This document shows positions 1-8,360 of a stretch of 64,000 bases of DNA, piece after piece. How positions within the stretch are numbered: position 1 is the first letter of the stretch; each line of letters opens with the position of its first letter. The stretch is taken from positions 43,137 to 107,136 of the forward strand of contig JAKAJO010000006.1 in the NCBI GenBank assembly GCA_021813745.1. Direction: 5' to 3'. The notes beneath the pieces were generated by a model. It saw nothing but the letters and a program-made list of their open reading frames with translations. It made no database searches and was not told where the DNA came from. The translations under genes and the position numbers were made by a program. Source of the DNA: Acidobacteriota bacterium. Lineage in GTDB: Bacteria > Acidobacteriota > Terriglobia > Terriglobales > Acidobacteriaceae.

Positions 1-1
1 G

Positions 2-1072
2 GTGGAACTGGTGGACATGCGGCGCGAGTTTCAGGAGACCGGCCAGGAGCAGCTCTTTTCTCGCAATCTTGTCGAGCAGACGCGGGCCACGCTGGAGCGC
101 GGCGAGCAAGCGATGATTCTGCTCAACCGCCGCGGGTACTCCTTTGCCGTGATCTGCCGCGCCTGCGGAAAGAAGCTGGAGTGCCAGAATTGTGCGATTG
201 CCCTGACCCACCACAAGCCGGTGACAGACGAAGCCGGACTAGCCCGCGAAGGACAACGCCTGGAGTGCCACTACTGCGGCTTTCGCAGGAAGGTACCGGC
301 GCGTTGCCCGGAATGTGATAGCGAACATTTGTACTACCTCGGTGCCGGATCGCAACAAGGCGAGGAGCGCCTGGCGGAGATTTTTCCCATGGCCCGTATC
401 GGGCGGATGGATCGGGATACTGTGCGCGGGCGCCACGACCTGGAGCAGATGCTGGCTCGACTTCACTCCGGTGAGATCAATCTGTTGGTGGGCACGCAGA
501 TGATCGCCAAGGGGCACGATATTCACGGTGTGACCCTGGTGGGAGTTGTGGGTTGCGATCACGCGCTTTCAATGCCGGATTTCCGGGCTGCGGAACGTGT
601 CTTTCAACTGATTACACAGGTCTCTGGCCGCGCAGGCCGAGGCGATCTGGCGGGTCGCGTCGTGGTGCAGACCTACTATCCGGACCACTACGCTGTGGTG
701 GCCGCCAGCCAACACGACTACAGTGCCTTTCTCGAGCGGGAATTGAAGTACCGGCGCTGGATGCATTATCCGCCATTTGGCGCTCTGGCGAATCTGCTGA
801 TCCAATCAGAAAAACTGGAGGAAGCCGTCAGGTGGTCGGCGAGTCTGGGAGGATGGTTTCAATCTGCTGTGCCGGAGGGTGTTCGCGTGTTGGGCCCTTG
901 CACGGCTCCGATCGCGCGTATCAAAGGAATTTATCGCTTCCACATCATTCTGAAAGCTGCATCGCGCAAAGCGCTGAATGCAGCACTCAGGGGAGCGCTG
1001 GCGCACGCAGAGAAAGCCGGAGTCCCTCGGAGAAATCTGGTGATGGATGTCGACGCACAGCGGCTCATGTAG
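2..1072 (+). CDS. priA: Primosomal protein N' (PriA helicase), C-terminal part
   Basis: This is the C-terminal 356 residues of the replication-restart helicase PriA, which reloads DnaB at collapsed forks. The reading frame is open at the left edge, so the N-terminal DNA-binding and Walker A parts lie outside the window. The PriA zinc-binding insert is visible as paired cysteines (CRACGKKLECQNC, then CHYCGF and CPEC) around residues 53-105. It is followed by helicase C-terminal motifs (VGTQMIAKGHD, QVSGRAGRG) and the PriA C-terminal domain (YPPFGALANLL). The cysteine pattern is specific to PriA among SF2 helicases. The apparent start is only the window edge. Confidence 0.95.
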   Translation: MELVDMRREFQETGQEQLFSRNLVEQTRATLERGEQAMILLNRRGYSFAVICRACGKKLECQNCAIALTHHKPVTDEAGLAREGQRLECHYCGFRRKVPARCPECDSEHLYYLGAGSQQGEERLAEIFPMARIGRMDRDTVRGRHDLEQMLARLHSGEINLLVGTQMIAKGHDIHGVTLVGVVGCDHALSMPDFRAAERVFQLITQVSGRAGRGDLAGRVVVQTYYPDHYAVVAASQHDYSAFLERELKYRRWMHYPPFGALANLLIQSEKLEEAVRWSASLGGWFQSAVPEGVRVLGPCTAPIARIKGIYRFHIILKAASRKALNAALRGALAHAEKAGVPRRNLVMDVDAQRLM

Positions 1073-1110
1073 TGCTGTTCCAGCAAGCACATACGGATAG
1101 GACTGCGCGA

Positions 1111-1410
1111 TTATTCTGCTGACTTTGCAGGTTCCGCGCTGTTTGCCAGAGTATGCAGTTCTTTGCCCGGCTTGAAGCGCACTGCTTTGCCGGGAGTAAT
1201 GCTGACTTCTGTCCCGGTTCGAGGATTGCGGCCAATTCCGGTTTTCCTGGCACGGACGCTGAAAACTCCGAAGCCGCGCAGCTCGATACGTTCCCCAGCG
1301 GCGAGAGCCTGCTTCAGGCCTTCAAATACGGTGTCTACGGCTGCCTCAGCCTTGGTGCGCGGCAGGCCCGTGCGCTCGATTACGTGATGTACGATGTCCT
1401 GCTTGATCAC
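1111..1410 (-). CDS. HU/IHF-family DNA-binding protein
   Basis: A 99-residue histone-like protein that bends DNA as a dimer. The full fold is present: the N-terminal helices (IKQDIVHHVIERTGLPRTKAEAAV), GFGVFSVR, and the DNA-intercalating arm with the family signature GRNPRTGTEV and the Pro at its tip. A short Ala/Glu/Ser-rich tail follows the core. Length is normal for the family (90-100). It converges on priA and diverges from dcd across 286 bases. HU versus IHF subunit cannot be settled from sequence alone; IHF-alpha-like is possible because homologues often carry similar N-termini. Confidence 0.92.
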   Translation of the reverse strand: MIKQDIVHHVIERTGLPRTKAEAAVDTVFEGLKQALAAGERIELRGFGVFSVRARKTGIGRNPRTGTEVSITPGKAVRFKPGKELHTLANSAEPAKSAE

Positions 1411-1696
1411 TGCCGTTACCTCGCTTGCGCAATTGGAATTGACTGTACCATGCCCAACGCAATTGATAGTACAGATTTTACGCTCAAGATGGAACTCCCG
1501 ATGACGGTTTCCGCCAAGAATTGGGTTCAGGTGGTTCTTGGAGGAGGTAAGGGCGCTATGCGCCCAAGGGAGTTTGCGACCAGTTTGTCACAGGTTGTCA
1601 CGGTTCCGTGGGTTTCCGTAAGATGAAGGCTTCAAGCGGCATTCAAGGCAATCGCAGCAGAAAGCATCCAGAGGCGTCCGCCGCTACAGGAGAAGC

Positions 1697-2251
1697 ATGT
1701 CGATTCAGAGCGACCGTTGGATTCGAGAACAGGCACTTGAGCACAAGATGATTGAACCCTTCAGCGAGAAGCAGGTGCGCGAGGGCGTGATCTCCTATGG
1801 CCTTTCCTCGTACGGCTATGACCTGCGAGTGACGGATGAGTTCAAGATCTTCACGAACGTCAACTCCGCGATTATTGATCCGAAGGCGTTTGATGAGCGT
1901 TCCTTTGTTTCGGTCCAGGCAGAGTCAGTCATCATTCCTCCCAACTCGTTTGCTCTCGCCCGATCCGTTGAGTACTTTCGTATTCCCAGAAACGTGCTGA
2001 CGATCTGCGTTGGGAAGTCAACCTATGCCCGATGCGGCATTATTGTGAATGTGACTCCTTTTGAGCCGGAGTGGGAAGGATTTGTCACGCTTGAGATTTC
2101 AAATACTACCCCCTTGCCGGCCAGAGTGTACGCCAACGAAGGACTTTGCCAGATCCTATTCTTCAAATCGGACGAGATCTGTGAAGTCAGTTATGCAGAT
2201 CGAAAAGGAAAGTATCAGAAACAGCAGGGGATAGTACTACCCAAGCTGTAA
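1697..2251 (+). CDS. dcd: dCTP deaminase
   Basis: A 184-residue trimeric enzyme that converts dCTP to dUTP for thymidylate synthesis. Diagnostic segments are SSYGYDLRV near the N-terminus, GKSTYARCG in the middle, and the catalytic Glu in [11 protein letters not shown]. The C-terminal GKYQKQQG closes over the nucleotide. An AGGAGAAGC ribosome site sits just before the ATG. Length and motifs match the monofunctional deaminase. The bifunctional deaminase/dUTPase cannot be excluded without alignment. Confidence 0.95.
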   Translation: MSIQSDRWIREQALEHKMIEPFSEKQVREGVISYGLSSYGYDLRVTDEFKIFTNVNSAIIDPKAFDERSFVSVQAESVIIPPNSFALARSVEYFRIPRNVLTICVGKSTYARCGIIVNVTPFEPEWEGFVTLEISNTTPLPARVYANEGLCQILFFKSDEICEVSYADRKGKYQKQQGIVLPKL

Positions 2252-2370
2252 GCAGTTCTCCGCAAGTGGGATGATGTGTGCAGCCGTGGACTCGATGGCT
2301 GGCAAGCAAGCCGCCGGCCCGGTTTTCTGCGATTTGCCCACCCAGCCCCTCAACAGCGCTGAGAGTTCGC

Positions 2371-3036
2371 ATGGAACAAGAAATCAACCGGCATACGGTC
2401 TCGGTGGGACTGATTGCGAGCGAACCCATTCGCATGGAGGGGTTGCGCGGTGTTTTTGAGCAGTCTCCCAGAGAGTCGAAGGCTCAGCTCGCACCGGTTG
2501 TGGGCGCGCTCGAAGACTTAATCGCGAATCCGACAGTGGAGTATCTCATCATCGACCTGAGTTCTTCGCCGGGGCGAGTGGAGACTTTGCGGAGGATCAA
2601 TCGGTTGAGGCCATCGCTCCGGCTAATCGTGATCGGACCTGAACGGGATGAAGCCCTGGTGATGGAGGCCATTATGGCCGGGGCGCGTGCCTATCTGGAC
2701 CTTACGGCGGGTCCCCGCACGATTCGCGAAGCGATTGAGGTCGTGCTGTCGGGTTCCATCTGGGCTCCGCGTCGATCTCTGGCGAAACTGATTGATCGCT
2801 TGCTTTTGGGTCGGGACACACGCGCCCAAGAGCCTGCTCCGAATCTTACGGCGCGGGAGAAGCAAGTGTTGGATTTAATTCTGATGGCGCGATCGAATCG
2901 CGAGATTGCGATGGAACTGGGGATCGAAGAACGCACGGTAAAGTCCCATGTAGGGAAACTGATGCGGAAGACCGGCGCGGAGAATCGAATCGCCCTTTCC
3001 ATGAGGGCTCTCAGCGGGGCCATGCTTTCGAAATAG
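2371..3036 (+). CDS. LuxR/NarL-type response regulator with degenerate receiver
   Basis: A 221-residue regulator. The N-terminal half is receiver-like, with an Asp in the phospho-acceptor strand (IIDLSSS) and a beta5 segment AYLDLTAGPRT, where the usual conserved Lys is missing; phosphorylation control may therefore be atypical. The C-terminal LuxR HTH is clear (NLTAREKQVLDLI, then NREIAMELGIEERTVKSHV). I chose the ATG at 2371 (MEQEINRH), with GAGAG upstream, over an in-frame ATG at 2278 whose extra 31 residues are low-complexity and unlike a receiver. No histidine kinase gene is adjacent. Confidence 0.85.
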   Translation: MEQEINRHTVSVGLIASEPIRMEGLRGVFEQSPRESKAQLAPVVGALEDLIANPTVEYLIIDLSSSPGRVETLRRINRLRPSLRLIVIGPERDEALVMEAIMAGARAYLDLTAGPRTIREAIEVVLSGSIWAPRRSLAKLIDRLLLGRDTRAQEPAPNLTAREKQVLDLILMARSNREIAMELGIEERTVKSHVGKLMRKTGAENRIALSMRALSGAMLSK

Positions 3037-3176
3037 AACTGAATGACTCCACTCCCTCATTCCTATTACCGCAGTAACAAAGCAAGGAATTACTCAATCC
3101 CTAATCCTTTCGTACTCTTGTACCCATCCAATTGTTACCAGAGACTGGGGACAGAAACAACGCAGATCTGGGGAAA

Positions 3177-3226
3177 GGAGTTCCCAGGCGGCATGTCCGC
3201 ATGGAGCCTGGGAACTCCTCTTTTTT
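3177..3226 (+). terminator. Intrinsic terminator, 13-bp perfect stem
   Basis: GGAGTTCCCAGGC (3177-3189) pairs perfectly with GCCTGGGAACTCC (3206-3218) across a 16-base loop, followed by TCTTTTTT. It lies 140 bases after the LuxR-type gene. It either ends that transcript's long 3' UTR or ends a separate short RNA. Confidence 0.88.
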
Positions 3227-3235
3227 GTGCGAGAT

Positions 3236-3402
3236 GTTTCGACCCTCTCCCCCTTCCTTTGTAAATTCTTGCGGTTGAGCCTACCCAAATCCCTTCTGTC
3301 GCATCCAAATCAACTGAAGAATCTGATGCTTTTGTTGGGCTTGTGCGCGAGAGTGGGCAAGAGTAGTTTCGATCCTGTCTCATCTCGTAAACTCTGCAGT
3401 TG
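3236..3402. repeat. Imperfect direct repeat pair in intergenic DNA
   Basis: Two related stretches, both beginning GTTTCGA and ending in GCGGTTG or GCAGTTG, occupy 3236-3277 and 3366-3402. They share GTAAA near two-thirds of their length. Gaps are needed to align them, so this is a diverged repeat rather than a recent duplication. Confidence 0.35.
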
Positions 3403-3556
3403 CGTGGTTTTGGCAAAGCAACATGCTTGATTCAGATGGAGGAATCCAGCCTACGGATCTTCGTCTGATCGGCTTACCCAGGTTGAATTGCGTCGTTCAT
3501 TGAACAGTCACTCCATCATGACGCCAGGAACTGGCGCAACACGAAAGGATGCTCCA

Positions 3557-4249
3557 ATGAAAAAACTCATTACTTCCCTATGTATGTGCTTCTTAGTGAC
3601 GTGCACTTCCTTTGCGGCATCGTCCAAGCAAGACCTCCAGTCGCGCATTGATTCAGCTAAGACTGTCCTTGAGCAGATCATGTCGGCTCCGGACAACAGC
3701 ATCCCGACCAATATTCTGCAACAGGCGACCTGTGTAGGCGTCGTGCCGGGCATGCTGAAGGGAGCATTCGTCTTCGGCATGCAGTACGGGCAGGGCGTGG
3801 TGACGTGCCGCACGGGACATGGCTGGAGTGCTCCAGTCTTCATCCGCATGGCGGGTGGTTCCTTTGGATTCCAGATTGGTGGCCAGGCGACGGACCTTGT
3901 GTTGGTCGCCGTAAACGACAAGGGCTTCCAGGACCTGCTGAAGAGCAAGTTCAAGATTGGCGCAGATGCTTCGGCTGCCGCGGGTCCTGTGGGTCGGGCA
4001 GGCCAAGCCTCCACGGATTGGAAGATGAATGCTGAACTGTTGAGCTACTCGCGCAACAAGGGACTTTTTGCGGGGATCGACCTAGACGGGACGAGCGTGA
4101 CGCAGAACCAGGACGATACGAACACGTTTTATGGCGCTCCTCACACCTTTGAATCCATTCTGAAGGGCAGTGTGGCGGTGCCGAGTGGCGCAGTACCGTT
4201 TGTGCGGACGGTGGCGAAGTATTTTGTAGAAGCCAAGAAGCAGAAGTAG
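3557..4249 (+). CDS. SYLF (Ysc84-like) domain lipid-binding protein, secreted
   Basis: A 230-residue protein with a signal peptide (MKKLITSLCMCFLVTCTSFA, cleavage near residue 21) followed by a SYLF/DUF500 domain. Typical segments are CVGVVPGMLKGAFVFG, the Gly/Trp turn GHGWSAPVFI, and the closing YSRNKGLFAGIDLDGTSV. SYLF domains bind phosphoinositides in eukaryotes; the bacterial role is unknown and probably envelope-associated. I chose the ATG at 3557 because it gives a clean signal peptide and has AAAGGATG upstream. An in-frame ATG at 3488 adds 23 residues before it. Confidence 0.88.
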   Translation: MKKLITSLCMCFLVTCTSFAASSKQDLQSRIDSAKTVLEQIMSAPDNSIPTNILQQATCVGVVPGMLKGAFVFGMQYGQGVVTCRTGHGWSAPVFIRMAGGSFGFQIGGQATDLVLVAVNDKGFQDLLKSKFKIGADASAAAGPVGRAGQASTDWKMNAELLSYSRNKGLFAGIDLDGTSVTQNQDDTNTFYGAPHTFESILKGSVAVPSGAVPFVRTVAKYFVEAKKQK

Positions 4250-4269
4250 CCAAGCGACTGAAAGCCAAC

Positions 4270-4303
4270 GCGGGCGGTTCCTTGATGGAACCGCCCGCTT
4301 TTT
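4270..4303 (+). terminator. Intrinsic terminator after the SYLF gene
   Basis: GCGGGCGGTTCC (4270-4281) pairs perfectly with GGAACCGCCCGC (4287-4298) across a 5-base loop, followed by TTTTT. It sits 20 bases after the SYLF stop codon. Confidence 0.92.
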
Positions 4304-4359
4304 CTGGTTGAAGGTGTTGGCCTGGGTGCAGTGTCTTCGTGTTGTAGTGCAGCGGATGT

Positions 4360-4900
4360 TCACTGGTCCACATAGAACATGGTGTTTGTGCGAACAAAGG
4401 CGCCGGGCCGGTTGATGGTGACGGCGATGAACCGGAACTCATCGAAACGACTTGCCGCAGCGTGGCCTGATCCCCTTTCTCCGCACAGGACCAAGTACGA
4501 TTTTCGTATTCGGGAAGGTGCGGTCGTGGTCGTTCAGTTGCGCGGATTTTTCGAAGTGGCTGGTGAGGGAAGCCTTTTCGAGTGTGACATGGCCTTCGCA
4601 GAGTGAGACGAGCGGGTGGTGCTGGCGATCGAGCAGAAGGGTGATGTCTTTCTCGATGAGATGTGGAATGGCTTTGTCAGCAGCATCGCTGACCTGGACT
4701 TTCAGATGGTGCGGTGCGCCGTCTTGTAGTGAATTTGCGCTTCGCATCGGTTCTGGGGGCGCGCTGTGGGGATGGTTGCGCTGGAGCGGGCGCAGCATGA
4801 GCGACCGCAGGCGGGACGCAAGACAGGTTCTCCACGCGACATAGGGCAGAGGGCTCCACCGATTGTTGCTTTCCATTCCGGCATGTGTTTCGCGCGGCAC
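4360..4900 (-). pseudogene. Probable frameshifted minus-strand gene of unknown function
   Basis: Two minus-strand frames each look protein-like over only part of this stretch. The upstream frame (from about 4740 down to about 4480) reads VQVSDAADKAIPHLIEKD and continues with balanced composition to NTKIVLGPV. The other frame takes over from about 4470 and ends RFDEFRFIAVTINRPG, then FVRTNTMFYVDQ, with a stop at 4360-4362. A single-base change in the run TCCCC at 4471-4475 would join them. The upstream end is also unclear, because Arg/Pro-rich sequence precedes the good segment. I recognise no family. A sequencing error is an alternative to true decay. Confidence 0.4.
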
Positions 4901-5015
4901 GAATTTAGTTGCGCAAGCACCAGCAGTCCATCCTAAGCGGACGGGATAAGTTGTGTGGGCAGGGTTGAAGCGGGTGGAAAAAGATAGCCTACACTAAGCT
5001 GTTACCCAAAGAGCG

Positions 5016-5915
5016 ATGCGGGAGAGTGTTGAGTACGAGCTGGTGGTGCTGGTGGTGCGCGCTCTGGGGCGCATGCCGCGCGCGATGGCGCGTCTCGTTG
5101 CGGGTATGCTCGCATGGGTGGTCTATCACTTGCTGGGACGGCTGCGGCGAGTGGGGCGACGGAACCTGGAGTTGGCGTTTCCTGAGCAGAGCGAGAGCTG
5201 GCGCGAAGCGACGCTGCGTGGGGTATATCGGCATCTGGGCTGGCAACTGGTGGAGTTCTGCCGGATGGAGCGGTATACGGCGTCGAACACGCGGACATGG
5301 TTGCGCACGGAAGGGCTGGAGCACTATCTTCGCGCGCGGGAGCGCGGCAAAGGCGTCCTAGTGCTCACGGGACATCTTGGGGCGTGGGAGCTTTCGAGTT
5401 TTTACCACTCGCTGATGGGCTATCCAATGGGGATGGTGATTCGCCGGCTCGACAACCGGCTTCTGGACGGGTTTGTGAATGGGATCCGCTGTCTGCATGG
5501 GAACCGGGTGCTGCATAAGGATGATTTTGCGCGTGGACTTCTGAAGGCGATGCATGAGGGCGAGACCGTCGGGATTCTGATGGACACGAATATGACGCCA
5601 CCACAGGGAGTGTTCGTGGAGTTCTTTGGGCGGCAGGCGTGCACAGCTTCTGGGCTGGCGCGGGTGGCGCTGAAGACGGGTGCGGCTGTGCTGCCGGGAT
5701 TCATGCTGTGGGAGCCGAAGGAAGGACGCTACGTGTTGCGCTTTGGTGAGGAACTGGAACTGGCGCGCACGGGCGACCACGAGGCAGACGTTTTGGCGGC
5801 GACGCAGCAGTGTGCGGCGATCACGGAGGCATGGATTCGGCGCTATCCTGACCAGTGGCTTTGGATTCATCGGCGCTGGAAGACGCGGCCTGACGGCGAG
5901 GCGGGACTTTATTGA
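5016..5915 (+). CDS. LpxL/HtrB-family lipid A acyltransferase (lysophospholipid acyltransferase family)
   Basis: A 299-residue membrane-associated acyltransferase that adds a secondary acyl chain to lipid A or a precursor. The catalytic HX4E motif is in LTGHLGAWELSS (about residues 116-127). Further family segments are GETVGILMDTNMTPPQGVFVEFFG and the C-terminal YPDQWLWIHRRWKTRP. A hydrophobic N-terminal stretch (VVLVVRAL, then GMLAWVVYHLLG) anchors it to the inner membrane. It lies 13 bases before lpxD, so the two form a small lipid A operon. Chain specificity cannot be inferred. Confidence 0.9.
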   Translation: MRESVEYELVVLVVRALGRMPRAMARLVAGMLAWVVYHLLGRLRRVGRRNLELAFPEQSESWREATLRGVYRHLGWQLVEFCRMERYTASNTRTWLRTEGLEHYLRARERGKGVLVLTGHLGAWELSSFYHSLMGYPMGMVIRRLDNRLLDGFVNGIRCLHGNRVLHKDDFARGLLKAMHEGETVGILMDTNMTPPQGVFVEFFGRQACTASGLARVALKTGAAVLPGFMLWEPKEGRYVLRFGEELELARTGDHEADVLAATQQCAAITEAWIRRYPDQWLWIHRRWKTRPDGEAGLY

Positions 5916-5928
5916 CGGAGCGGTGGGC

Positions 5929-6975
5929 ATGAAGTTGCAGGAGTTGGTCGCGAAGCTTGGCGGCAGGATAGCTCATGGAGACGCGGAGCTCGGCGTGGAG
6001 GGCGTGGCCTCGGCAGTGGATGCGGGCGTGAAAGACCTGGTGTTCGCTGAGACAGAAGCTGCGTTGGCGGAGGCTTTGACGAGCAATGCAGGCGCCGTGG
6101 TGTTGCCGGAGAACCTGGCTGCAGGAGACGTGGAAGGGAAGTGCGTGGTGACGACGCGCCAGCCACGTTTGTGGTTTGCGCAGGCGGCGCGGCTTTTGCG
6201 CAAGGCAAGTGCTGGGCGCGGAGTGCATTCTGCAGCGACGATAGGGGAAGATGTGGAGCTTGGCGCTGAGGTCTCAATTGCAGCGGGAGCGGTGATCGAG
6301 GCTGGCGCGATGATCGGCGAGCGGACACAGATTGAAGCGGGCGCGGTGATTGGAAAAGGTGTAAGAATTGGAGCCGAATGCCATATTTATCCGAGGGCAG
6401 TGTTGTATCCAGGCGTGACACTGGGACAGCGGGTGGTGATTCATGCGGGGGCGGTGCTTGGCGCGGACGGGTTTGGCTATGTGCGCGATAGCGCGACGGG
6501 AGCCTATACGCAGTTTCCGCAGCAGGGAACACTGGTGATCGAAGATGATGTGGAGATTGGCGCCAACTCGACGGTGGACCGAGGCGCGCTGAAGGAGACG
6601 CGTATTCGGCGAGGGACGAAGATTGACAACCTGGTGCACGTGGGGCACAACTGCGATATTGGCGAGGATGTGATTCTGGTGGCGCTGACGGGGATTTCAG
6701 GATCGAGCACGGTGGGCAACGGAGCGGTGATTGCGGGGCAGGTTGGAATTGGGGATCATGTCCACGTCGGGCCGGGAGTGATTCTTGGCGGGCAGGCAGG
6801 CGTCTTCAACGGCAAGACGCTGACGAACGAAGGGCACAAGCCGGGGACGGTGTTTTTTGGCACGCCGGCACGGCCGCTCAAGCAGGTACTGCGAGAGCAG
6901 GCCGTAGTGGCGCGACTGGCAAAGGACCGGGGACATGGGCCACGTGGGAAGAATGCCTCGGACAAAGAACCCTGA
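5929..6975 (+). CDS. lpxD: UDP-3-O-(3-hydroxyacyl)glucosamine N-acyltransferase
   Basis: A 348-residue LpxD that transfers a hydroxyacyl chain to the 2-amine in lipid A synthesis. The N-terminal uridine-binding domain is followed by a left-handed beta-helix of hexapeptide repeats (IGEDVE, VSIAAGA, VIEAGAM and so on, residues about 105-300). The catalytic His is in LVHVGHNCDIG. DGFGYV and the C-terminal helix (PLKQVLREQAVVARL) fit the family. I chose the ATG at 5929 because it aligns with the LpxD N-terminus (MKLQELVAKLGG). An upstream in-frame start at 5680 lies inside the acyltransferase gene. Confidence 0.95.
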   Translation: MKLQELVAKLGGRIAHGDAELGVEGVASAVDAGVKDLVFAETEAALAEALTSNAGAVVLPENLAAGDVEGKCVVTTRQPRLWFAQAARLLRKASAGRGVHSAATIGEDVELGAEVSIAAGAVIEAGAMIGERTQIEAGAVIGKGVRIGAECHIYPRAVLYPGVTLGQRVVIHAGAVLGADGFGYVRDSATGAYTQFPQQGTLVIEDDVEIGANSTVDRGALKETRIRRGTKIDNLVHVGHNCDIGEDVILVALTGISGSSTVGNGAVIAGQVGIGDHVHVGPGVILGGQAGVFNGKTLTNEGHKPGTVFFGTPARPLKQVLREQAVVARLAKDRGHGPRGKNASDKEP

Positions 6976-7039
6976 GCGGCGTCAAGGGAATGTGGCAGGC
7001 GAGCTTTTCAAATTCGATTTAAGAGAGTTGGGAGGAACG

Positions 7040-8053
7040 ATGGATAGGCGTGACTTTTTGAAGTCGGCGACGGGCGCGGTGGGTGCCGCGGCTGCGGCAC
7101 AGTTTTTGACGGAGAGCGTGCAGGCAGAGGGTGAGGGCACGGATAAGTCGGGGATGATGTATCGCGCACTCGGACGGACGGGCGAGCGGGTTTCGGCGAT
7201 TGGCTTGGGTGGCTATCACATTGGCAAGCCGTCGCTGAGTGAGCAGGAGGCGATTCAACTGATCCGGCAAGCGGTGGATCGCGGCATTACGTTCATGGAC
7301 AACTGCTGGGACTACAACGACGGTGTGAGCGAAATTCGGATGGGCAAGGCGCTGGCGGGCGGCTACCGGAACAAGGTTTTTCTGATGACAAAGATCGATG
7401 GCCGAACCAAGACTGCGGCTGCACAGCAGATCAATGAGTCGCTCCAACGACTGCAGACGGACCATGTGGATCTGATGCAGTTCCACGAGGTGATTCGTCT
7501 GGAGGATCCGGACCGCATCTTTGCCGAGGGCGGCGCGATGGAGGCGATGCTGGAGGCGCAGAAGGCGGGCAAGGTGCGCTTTATCGGCTTCACGGGCCAT
7601 AAGGATCCGTATGTGCATCTGCGCATGCTGGATGAGGCGCGGCAGAGGAACTTTCACTTTGATGCGGTGCAGATGCCGCTGAACGTGATGGATGCACACT
7701 TCCGCAGCTTTGGGAAAGATGTGCTCCCGGTGCTGGTGCGCGAGGGGATTGCCCCTCTAGGCATGAAGGCGTTCGGCGATCACTACATTCTGGACAGCAA
7801 AACCGTGAAGCCGATTGAGTGTCTGCATTATTGCCTGAATTTACCGGTCGCAACGCAGATTACAGGCATCGACAGCCCAGCAATTCTGGATCAGGCGATG
7901 GAAGCGGTCCGGAGTTTTCGTCCGATGGACGCAAAGCAGGTGGCAGACTTGCTTGCGCGTACCGAGGCGTCCGCCCAGCAAGGAAAATTTGAGCTGTACA
8001 AGACGACTCCGCACTTTGATGGGACTGCGCATCGGCCACAGATGCTGGGATAG
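7040..8053 (+). CDS. Tat-exported aldo/keto reductase
   Basis: A 337-residue NADPH-dependent oxidoreductase. It begins with a twin-arginine signal (MDRRDFLKSATGAVGAAAAA), so it is probably exported to the periplasm already folded. The AKR barrel follows, with the catalytic tetrad visible: Asp and Tyr in DNCWDYNDG, Lys in LMTKIDGR, His in MQFHEV. Other family segments are RALGRTGERVSAIGLGG and GKVRFIGFTGH. The ATG at 7040 has GGGAGGAACG directly upstream and yields the Tat motif. An in-frame ATG at 6935 overlaps lpxD and is rejected. The substrate is unknown. Confidence 0.9.
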   Translation: MDRRDFLKSATGAVGAAAAAQFLTESVQAEGEGTDKSGMMYRALGRTGERVSAIGLGGYHIGKPSLSEQEAIQLIRQAVDRGITFMDNCWDYNDGVSEIRMGKALAGGYRNKVFLMTKIDGRTKTAAAQQINESLQRLQTDHVDLMQFHEVIRLEDPDRIFAEGGAMEAMLEAQKAGKVRFIGFTGHKDPYVHLRMLDEARQRNFHFDAVQMPLNVMDAHFRSFGKDVLPVLVREGIAPLGMKAFGDHYILDSKTVKPIECLHYCLNLPVATQITGIDSPAILDQAMEAVRSFRPMDAKQVADLLARTEASAQQGKFELYKTTPHFDGTAHRPQMLG

Positions 8054-8115
8054 GATAGGCCGCAGCATCGCTTTTGCTGTTGGGACCTGCGCCTCGAGGG
8101 AGGAGCGTGTGAACG

Positions 8116-8355
8116 TCAAGAACTGGGGCGAAGCTCATCTTCCACTGGAAACGGCTCAGATGAGAGGGATCCGTCGCGTTGCTTGATGAGGATCTGGACC
8201 TTTCCTTCTGCTTCATCCAGCTCCTTCTTGCAGGCGGTCGACAGATTCACACCCTCCTCAAAGAGTTTGAGTGACTCCTCGAGTCCCAACTCGCCCTTTT
8301 CCATTTGTTCGACAATGCTTTCAAGCTTTTTCAGTGATTCTTCAAAAGTGGGCAT
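8116..8355 (-). CDS. xseB: Exodeoxyribonuclease VII small subunit
   Basis: A 79-residue XseB, the small helical partner of XseA in the single-strand exonuclease VII. The family core FEESLKKLESIVEQMEKG is followed by LGLEESLKLFEEGVNL and the helical CKKELDEAEGKVQIL. The start lies 5 bases after the upstream metF stop, so the genes are co-transcribed. The GGAG that serves as its ribosome site is inside the end of metF. XseA is not in this window. Confidence 0.93.
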   Translation of the reverse strand: MPTFEESLKKLESIVEQMEKGELGLEESLKLFEEGVNLSTACKKELDEAEGKVQILIKQRDGSLSSEPFPVEDELRPSS

Positions 8356-8360
8356 GGGGC

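Larger units (their letters stand above)
3037..3556. other. Gene-free interval (520 bases) with a terminator and an imperfect repeat
   Basis: No convincing coding frame is present. The interval holds a strong intrinsic terminator at 3177-3226 and two roughly 40-base related segments at 3236-3277 and 3366-3402. The promoter of the following SYLF gene should lie in its last 150 bases, but no clear -35/-10 pair stands out. The sequence ahead of the terminator could be transcribed as a short RNA. Confidence 0.6.

Noticed and set aside
4452..4844. Plus-strand frame of 130 residues
   Set aside because: Its Trp/Arg/Ser-rich composition is typical of a shadow frame; the minus-strand segments look more like protein.
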